From Limnohabitans sp. MMS-10A-178 (GTDB lineage: Bacteria > Pseudomonadota > Gammaproteobacteria > Burkholderiales > Burkholderiaceae_C): a DNA stretch of 64,000 nucleotides. Of the stretch, positions 58,836 to 64,000 are shown one piece after another. Position numbers and translations under genes: made by a program. Where the stretch lies: positions 868,001 to 932,000 of the forward strand of contig NZ_NERY01000001.1 of NCBI RefSeq assembly GCF_003063375.1. Reading direction: 5' to 3'. The notes under the pieces were generated by a model. It was not told where the DNA came from. It did not search any database and was given only the letters and a program-made list of their open reading frames with translations. Every line of letters begins with the position of its first letter. The first letter of the stretch is position 1.

Positions 58836-59757
58836 CTGATTTTCTCCGTTGAATAAAAAAATGTTTGATATGAGATACGGCTGCGTGGTTGAGCAAACCG
58901 CCAGGTCGCCAACGTAGGAAGAGGGCAACCAAACCTCCAAAAATGACCATGCGCCATCCTTCAAAGATGCGAGCAGCTTCTAACAAGCCCAAGTCAAATG
59001 CAGCACCCAAGAGCGGACCCAATGGCGTTGCAAGTCCGCCCAACATGGCGTAGCCCACTGCATGAATGCCTAGCATCACATCAAATACAGCAGGTTCAAC
59101 ATACGTGGCTTGGTGTGCATAAAGTGCACCAGCAAGTGCGCCAATACCGCCTGCAAAAGTTTGTGTGAGTGTTTGTAAAACGGCTACAGGTTCACCTTGA
59201 ACGGTGGTCAATTCAGAATCTAAGCCCACCGATTGAATGGACAAACCCAGTTTGGTTTGGCTAATTTTCCAAATCAGTAAAAGTGCAGATAGCAGTATGA
59301 CGGCAGTTAAAGTGAGGTAAGTTTCTGGGCCCATTTGGTTTTCAAATAGCCACCGGATTTCTCGAAATCCATGAACACCATCGGGTCCTACTTCATACCC
59401 TTTTGCATGCTTTGTACGCCAAGTCCAAGATGACAATCCCAAACGTACCAATTCAGCGATAGCCAAAGTGGCCAAAGCAAACTGCAAACCACTGAGCTTT
59501 TGCAACAATCGGGAAATGATGGCTGAAAAAACAATGCCTATCAGCCATGCTACCAACAATGCCGTCATCAAAGAGCCATTGAACATAACTGTGACAACTG
59601 CTGCTGCGTAGGCTCCAATACCGAAGTAGGCTTGCTGCCCCAGTGAAATACGGCCTGTTTGCAGTACCAACCAAGTTGATAAACCCATTAGCGACAAAAT
59701 GATCCATTGGGTGTAAAAACCAACGCCAGGGTCTGTGATGCAAAGTGCGTTGTTCAT
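58813..59757 (-). CDS. Branched-chain amino acid-type ABC transporter permease (LivM-like), copy 2
   Basis: 314 residues with about nine hydrophobic segments. LivM-like features: WLVLQTGRISLGQQAYFGIGAYAAA near the N-terminus and GGIGALAGALYAHQATYVEPAVFDVMLGIHAVGYAMLGG later. Its start abuts the stop of the LivH-like gene. Second permease pair in the operon. Its C-terminal end overlaps the SDR start by 23 bp. Confidence 0.9.
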   Translation of the reverse strand: MNNALCITDPGVGFYTQWIILSLMGLSTWLVLQTGRISLGQQAYFGIGAYAAAVVTVMFNGSLMTALLVAWLIGIVFSAIISRLLQKLSGLQFALATLAIAELVRLGLSSWTWRTKHAKGYEVGPDGVHGFREIRWLFENQMGPETYLTLTAVILLSALLLIWKISQTKLGLSIQSVGLDSELTTVQGEPVAVLQTLTQTFAGGIGALAGALYAHQATYVEPAVFDVMLGIHAVGYAMLGGLATPLGPLLGAAFDLGLLEAARIFEGWRMVIFGGLVALFLRWRPGGLLNHAAVSHIKHFFIQRRKSDEHSKFA

Positions 59758-60687
59758 TCAAACCTTCTTTGCATGAGAAAATTTGTGCTTCAAGGAATGG
59801 GCTTGAAACAACAAGGCCAAAAGCAAAAGACCCCAAGTTGCAGCGTCACGCCCAATAGGCCCCCACAAGCTTTGCGCATGCGCCTCCGTAATACCAAGAA
59901 GGATGGCGCCCCCCAACACGCCGCGCACAGACCCCAGACCACCTAGCAAGGCACAGGTCAGTCCTTTGATCAACACCCACATACCAAACATGGGTGTCAC
60001 TTGTCCGTCCATGGACAACACTGCGCAACTGGCCAGCCCGCACAAAGCACATGAAACTGCGGTTCCCATATACCGCAGTCGAAGTATGTTAAAGCCGCAA
60101 ACTTGTGCCGCTGCTTGACTGTAAGACAATGCGCGAATTCCGAGCCCAAGCCGAGAGTGTTGGAGCCATATTGCCAAACCTGCAATCAGAGCGGATGTCA
60201 AAAAGAAGACAAAAATTCGATCTGGTCTTAAGTCAATGCCGCCCCATTCAAAATTGTGCTTTGAAGATAAGTCTGGAAATGGGTGTAGGTGATTGGGCTG
60301 AAAATTCACTGCCACTTGCTCAATTTGCATCCAAAGCGCAAAACTGGCTGCCAACACACTGGCTTCACGGATGTCCAATCCGAGGGCCACGCTACTTTGT
60401 CGGCGCATTCCCACAACGCTGTCATCGGCAATGTCGAAACACATCCATTCCACATAAAACCCCACCAACACGGTGATGACAATCACTGCCGTCCACACCC
60501 CGAGCGCTGGAACGCCCCAACGAACATGCAACCAAGAGCCTACATAGGCCGCCAACAGCGCCGTTGCGCCAAACGCCAAGTTGATTCTTCGCAATACACC
60601 AAAGCTGATCGTCAGGCCTAAGCCAATCAGTGCATAAGGACCTGCTTCTAGCAGACCCTCAAGCGTGCGTTGTAGCAGTTCAAGCAT
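59758..60687 (-). CDS. Branched-chain amino acid-type ABC transporter permease (LivH-like), copy 2
   Basis: 309 residues, eight or so membrane segments. LivH-like: LLEAGPYALIGLGLTISFGVLRRINLAFGATALLAAYVG and LIKGLTCALLGGLGSVRGVLGGAILLG. It is placed after the ATPase genes rather than before them, and is clearly diverged from the LivH-like gene at 63149, so it is a different permease and not a recent duplicate. Confidence 0.9.
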   Translation of the reverse strand: MLELLQRTLEGLLEAGPYALIGLGLTISFGVLRRINLAFGATALLAAYVGSWLHVRWGVPALGVWTAVIVITVLVGFYVEWMCFDIADDSVVGMRRQSSVALGLDIREASVLAASFALWMQIEQVAVNFQPNHLHPFPDLSSKHNFEWGGIDLRPDRIFVFFLTSALIAGLAIWLQHSRLGLGIRALSYSQAAAQVCGFNILRLRYMGTAVSCALCGLASCAVLSMDGQVTPMFGMWVLIKGLTCALLGGLGSVRGVLGGAILLGITEAHAQSLWGPIGRDAATWGLLLLALLFQAHSLKHKFSHAKKV

Positions 60688-60705
60688 GGCGCAAATACAG
60701 CTTGC

Positions 60706-61425
60706 TTAGGCGGCGGCGCTGTGGCCTGCTAAGTAAGCACGCTTGACCAAGTCGTCTCCGGCCAACTGATCGGGTGTGCCAGAAAAAGTGACTCGGCCTT
60801 GTTGCAAAAGGTAAAAGTGTTGTGCCACTTTCATGGCCATGTGCACGTTTTGTTCTACCAAGAAAATGGTGGTCCCTTCATGGTGCAATTTTTGGATAAT
60901 GCCAAAAATCTCTGCCACCACTTTTGGCGCAAGGCCAACAGAAGGCTCATCCATCATTAGAAGGCGCGGTCGAGACATCAATGCACGGCCGACAGCCAGC
61001 ATTTGCTGTTCACCACCCGATAAGGTGCCTGCCAATTGACCTATCCTCTCGTGCAATCGGGGAAATCGGTGCAGTTGCTGTTCTATGTCGTTGGCAATGC
61101 CAGGTTTGTCTTTCCGCAAATAGGCCCCAGCCATCAGGTTTTCACGAACGGTGAGTGCTGGAAATACCAATCTGTTTTCGGGTACCAAGGCCAACCCCCG
61201 CTGCACAATTTGCGAAGGTGTCAAACCAATTAAATTTTGTCCTTCAAATTTGATGGAGCCATGAGTGGGCTTCAGAATACCCGCCAAACTCATCATCAAG
61301 GTGGTTTTGCCAGCGCCGTTTGGGCCCAACAAACATGTCACCGCATTCTGATTGGCTTTCAGGCTCACTTTGCGCAAGGCTTCAATCTTGCCGTAGCCGC
61401 ATGCGATTTCTTCAATTTCAAGCAT
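60706..61425 (-). CDS. livF: ABC transporter ATP-binding protein (LivF-like)
   Basis: 239 residues. Walker A LLGPNGAGKTTLM, signature LSGGEQQMLAVGRALM, Walker B LLMMDEPSVGLAP, and the H-loop region IFLVEQNVHMA, as in LivF. Energises import together with the LivG-like ATPase. Ten bases after livG. Confidence 0.92.
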   Translation of the reverse strand: MLEIEEIACGYGKIEALRKVSLKANQNAVTCLLGPNGAGKTTLMMSLAGILKPTHGSIKFEGQNLIGLTPSQIVQRGLALVPENRLVFPALTVRENLMAGAYLRKDKPGIANDIEQQLHRFPRLHERIGQLAGTLSGGEQQMLAVGRALMSRPRLLMMDEPSVGLAPKVVAEIFGIIQKLHHEGTTIFLVEQNVHMAMKVAQHFYLLQQGRVTFSGTPDQLAGDDLVKRAYLAGHSAAA

Positions 61426-61434
61426 CTCTTCTCC

Positions 61435-62211
61435 TTAGGCTTGCAAAGCGGCTTGCATGAAATCATCGTCGCTGTCGGAGCCCAAATAGGCCGCTTGCAC
61501 TTGTGGGTCTTGTTGCACCTGTTCGGGTTTACCTTCTGCTATCTTTCGGCCAAAGTTCAACACCACAACTCGATCACAAACACCCATCACCAATTCCATA
61601 TGGTGTTCAATCAACATAATCGTTTTTCCTTGATCCCTGAGTTTGCGAATGCGTTGATCAAGGTCGTCAATTTCCTCTGAATTCATACCCGCCGCAGGTT
61701 CATCCAAGAGCAAAAGAGGCGCACCTGAAATGGCTGCACGCGCTAACTCCAGTCTGCGTTGCTCGCCGAATGCCAGATTGGCAGCGAGTTGATCGCGCTT
61801 GTGTTGTAAACCGCAAAATTCCAAATAAGATTCAGTTTCTAACTTGCCTTGAGAAGCAGTTGAAAACCAACGCTCCTTCAAACCTGACCAGCCTGTTTCG
61901 CGCACTACACGCGCAGCCCACAAGTTTTGCCACACACTGAGTTGGCCAAACAAACGAATGTTTTGAAATGTTCGGGCAATACCCAGATTGGCTCGCTCAT
62001 GAGGCAGCAGACTTTGAATGTCTTGGCCTTCATAAGTCACACGGCCAGTAGTGGGGGCGTAGAGGCCAGCAATTAAATTGACAGTGGTGCTCTTTCCCGA
62101 ACCATTTGGGCCAATGAGACCCAAGATTTCACCGCGATGAATATCGAAGTCAATGCCATCAACAGCTTTGATACCACCAAAATAGCGAGCTAAGTTTTCC
62201 ACTTTAAGCAT
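61435..62211 (-). CDS. livG: ABC transporter ATP-binding protein (LivG-like)
   Basis: 258 residues. Walker A GLIGPNGSGKSTTV, signature-like LAFGEQRRLELARAA, Walker B LLLLDEPAAGMNSEE, and the C-terminal GKIAEGKPEQVQQDPQVQAAYLG-type tail of LivG. I start at ATG 62211, with AGGAG 6 nt upstream; the frame is open for nine more codons. It overlaps the end of the LivM-like gene by 8 bp. Confidence 0.92.
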   Translation of the reverse strand: MLKVENLARYFGGIKAVDGIDFDIHRGEILGLIGPNGSGKSTTVNLIAGLYAPTTGRVTYEGQDIQSLLPHERANLGIARTFQNIRLFGQLSVWQNLWAARVVRETGWSGLKERWFSTASQGKLETESYLEFCGLQHKRDQLAANLAFGEQRRLELARAAISGAPLLLLDEPAAGMNSEEIDDLDQRIRKLRDQGKTIMLIEHHMELVMGVCDRVVVLNFGRKIAEGKPEQVQQDPQVQAAYLGSDSDDDFMQAALQA

Positions 62212-63133
62212 GGCGCGCTCCTGTTTTGCCATCACCAACAGGCGTATTTTTTTTGGAATTGAAGAAAGGTAAACGAAGGGGTGCTGATAGCAAGCCAGTA
62301 GGGCGAATTAGCATGATGGCCAAAATCAATGCGCCAAATAGCAGGCTTCGCAAATCACCCAAGAAACGCAAGCCTTCAATCAAAACACCCTGAATGAAAA
62401 CTACCGCAATCAAAGTGCCTAGCAAACTTTTAAGGCCACCAATGATGGGATAAGCAATTGCAAATGTCGCTAGCAAAATGGTGAAGTTGCCATGTTCAAT
62501 GTGGGTCGTGTAGTGACTAAAAATACCGCCTGCCAAACCTGCAATGGCGCCACCAATTCCAAAAGCCGATACCTTGGCTGCCGTTAAATTGATGCCAGCA
62601 CTTTGAGCCGCCACCTCGTCTTCACCAACAGCGCGCCACAGTGTGCCAATTCGGGAACGGTCCAACAACCACAGGACCAGCATGACGCCTGCTACCAAGC
62701 ACCAAATCAGTGTCAATATTTCAAGGCCACTCCATCCGTTCGCAGGGAAATAACGAATGCCACCAAAACCCAAACCACCGTCTGGGCCAATAGGACCATT
62801 GGGTGTTTGCACTTGCCATTTGAGATTGAAAAAAACCAAACGCACAATTTCAGCAAATGCGGTTGTGGCTACAACCAGCATCAACCCCTTAACGCGCAGA
62901 GCAGGGAAGCCAATGGCAATGGCAATCAAACTGGCTATGACCGCTGCAATCAATAGGGCTGGCCCCAAAGACCAGCCGGCCATAGCCGTCAACATGCCCG
63001 CTACGTAGGCGCCAATAGCAAAAAAGCCACCTTGCGCCATACTCACTTGGCCAGTATGAAGGATGCACCAAGCGGACAAACCCAGTAGGGTGTGTACACC
63101 AATGACTTGGAGCAAACCGATGTAAAAATCCAT
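62204..63133 (-). CDS. livM: Branched-chain amino acid-type ABC transporter permease (LivM-like), copy 1
   Basis: 309 residues, about nine membrane segments. CILHTGQVSMAQGGFFAIGAYVAGML and GGAIAGLAGGIFSHYTTHIEHGNFTILLATFAIAYPIIGG are LivM signatures. 15 bp after the LivH-like gene. Pairs with it as the canonical permease dimer. Confidence 0.92.
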   Translation of the reverse strand: MDFYIGLLQVIGVHTLLGLSAWCILHTGQVSMAQGGFFAIGAYVAGMLTAMAGWSLGPALLIAAVIASLIAIAIGFPALRVKGLMLVVATTAFAEIVRLVFFNLKWQVQTPNGPIGPDGGLGFGGIRYFPANGWSGLEILTLIWCLVAGVMLVLWLLDRSRIGTLWRAVGEDEVAAQSAGINLTAAKVSAFGIGGAIAGLAGGIFSHYTTHIEHGNFTILLATFAIAYPIIGGLKSLLGTLIAVVFIQGVLIEGLRFLGDLRSLLFGALILAIMLIRPTGLLSAPLRLPFFNSKKNTPVGDGKTGARHA

Positions 63134-63148
63134 TTCAGTTGCTCCCCA

Positions 63149-64000
63149 TCAGTCGCGTCCGCCAGGGGCTGCAAACAAGCCGTTGGGTCGGAACACCAGA
63201 AATACAAAGAGCATGAGCATCACGTAGATATCGCGCTCACTCACGCCACGCACAAATTGGAAAAGGCTTTCAGCGCCGCCCACAATCAAGCCTGCCAAAA
63301 TGGCACCTGGAATACTGCCTAGTCCACCAATGACGGTAACTACCAAACCTTTGACGGTGAGGGGCAGGGTGAGAAGGGGTGAAAGAACGCCAATGGCAGC
63401 GCCTGTCATGGCACCTGCAGTGCCGCCTAAAAAGCCTGCAATCACAAAAGTGGAAGCATTGGTTTGATCCACACTCATGCCACATATTTGAGCAGCGATG
63501 GGTTGCTGAGCAACAGCACGTGTCGCCAAACCCAGTCGTGTTTTCTCGAGCATGAATTTCAGGCCTACCATCACAGCACAGCCCAATAAAAATACGAACA
63601 ACAAATCGCCTCGCACAATGAAGGGGCCTAAGTTGAATACGGTGTCTGCAAACAGCGCGGGATAGTTTTGGGGCATTCCTGCAGTTGCATGCACAATGGC
63701 CTCTTCCAAAACCAAAAGCATTCCAACCGTGGACATCAATGTGGCCAAGGCTTGATTGAGGGGTAGAAATTTAAAGCACACAAAATAAATCAATGCACCA
63801 AGGAGTCCGCCGCAAAGTGCTGCAAACAAATAGACCAAAGGTGTTGGTGCAACACTGACGATCAGTAGGCTAAGGTATGCTGCGCCTACAGATGCAGCAG
63901 CGTATGAAAGATTGATCTTGTGCATCACGCCAAAGATCAGTGTGAAGCCGATGCCAATTAGCGCATATGTGGCACCGAACATCACACCGTCCATGAGAGA
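63149..64000 (-). CDS. livH: Branched-chain amino acid-type ABC transporter permease (LivH-like), copy 1 (runs off the window)
   Basis: At least 281 residues in the window. An internal ATG at 63994 could be a start, but codons before it (Ser-Leu) are open and the family usually has a few more residues (about QSLMDGV), so the true start probably lies beyond 64000. LivH features MFGATYALIGIGFTLIFGVMHKINLSYAAASVGAAYL and VIGGLGSIPGAILAGLIVGGAE are clear. The periplasmic receptor gene is not in the window and may be just outside. Confidence 0.88.
   Translation of the reverse strand, partial: SLMDGVMFGATYALIGIGFTLIFGVMHKINLSYAAASVGAAYLSLLIVSVAPTPLVYLFAALCGGLLGALIYFVCFKFLPLNQALATLMSTVGMLLVLEEAIVHATAGMPQNYPALFADTVFNLGPFIVRGDLLFVFLLGCAVMVGLKFMLEKTRLGLATRAVAQQPIAAQICGMSVDQTNASTFVIAGFLGGTAGAMTGAAIGVLSPLLTLPLTVKGLVVTVIGGLGSIPGAILAGLIVGGAESLFQFVRGVSERDIYVMLMLFVFLVFRPNGLFAAPGGRD

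Overview
The window looks like the chromosome of a betaproteobacterium of the order Burkholderiales, probably Comamonadaceae-like. That is an inference from gene content: an HrcA tail, hppD, several orphan Bug-type (tripartite tricarboxylate transporter) receptors, a badHI/aliAB cluster and a beta-type tRNA-Ile2. No ribosomal RNA gene or complete core marker is present to settle it.

Left flank (1-13367): end of hrcA and its terminator, hppD plus a VOC-domain gene, an SOS-controlled umuDC pair with a LexA box, a DUF433/DUF5615 toxin-antitoxin-like pair, a Tat-type MBL hydrolase, and a TetR-controlled operon (two Bug receptors, Gfo/Idh/MocA oxidoreductase, DUF993 protein, SDR, 3-hydroxyisobutyrate-dehydrogenase-like enzyme, TIM-barrel isomerase) for an unidentified, probably sugar- or polyol-like substrate.

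Central array (13368-47386): a tRNA-Ile2(CAU) gene is broken in its anticodon loop. Its 5' half (13368-13406) runs into an attL-like sequence. A second complete copy (13565-13893) follows at once, with a 252-nt group I intron just before the anticodon. Displaced 3' halves of the same tRNA then recur at 28110, 34184, 46506 and (truncated) 47350. The first three sit at the end of a 123-bp module of fixed geometry: two GCTTCCACA arms, an 18-bp CGCTTGTAACCTATTGAT motif, 28 bp, then the CTCATAA core. The modules divide the region into cargo blocks. Block A is cyclohexanecarboxylate degradation to glutaryl/crotonyl-CoA with its own ETF, plus a LigB-type dioxygenase. Block B is a TRIC channel, a glycine-riboswitch-controlled D-amino-acid dehydrogenase, and an M20 hydrolase with a Bug receptor. 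Block C is a full phosphonate (2-AEP) pathway with PhnCDE transporter, followed by an SDR, a small acidic protein and a phytase-like remnant. Block D is a PIN/RHH toxin-antitoxin pair. No integrase is visible. The array behaves like a set of catabolic cassettes stacked at one tRNA site, with an intron-bearing tRNA as a possible recombination-proof replacement.

Right flank (47387-64000): psiE-like gene, a TPP enzyme divergent from an acyl-CoA synthetase/GntR/CoA-ester-lyase operon across a perfect 20-bp palindrome, an SDR/aldehyde dehydrogenase pair with a divergent LysR, and a long minus-strand operon with two permease pairs and one ATPase pair of a branched-chain-amino-acid-type ABC transporter, followed by SDR, GST, NTF2-like and GST genes. 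The substrate of this catabolic region cannot be read from the sequence.
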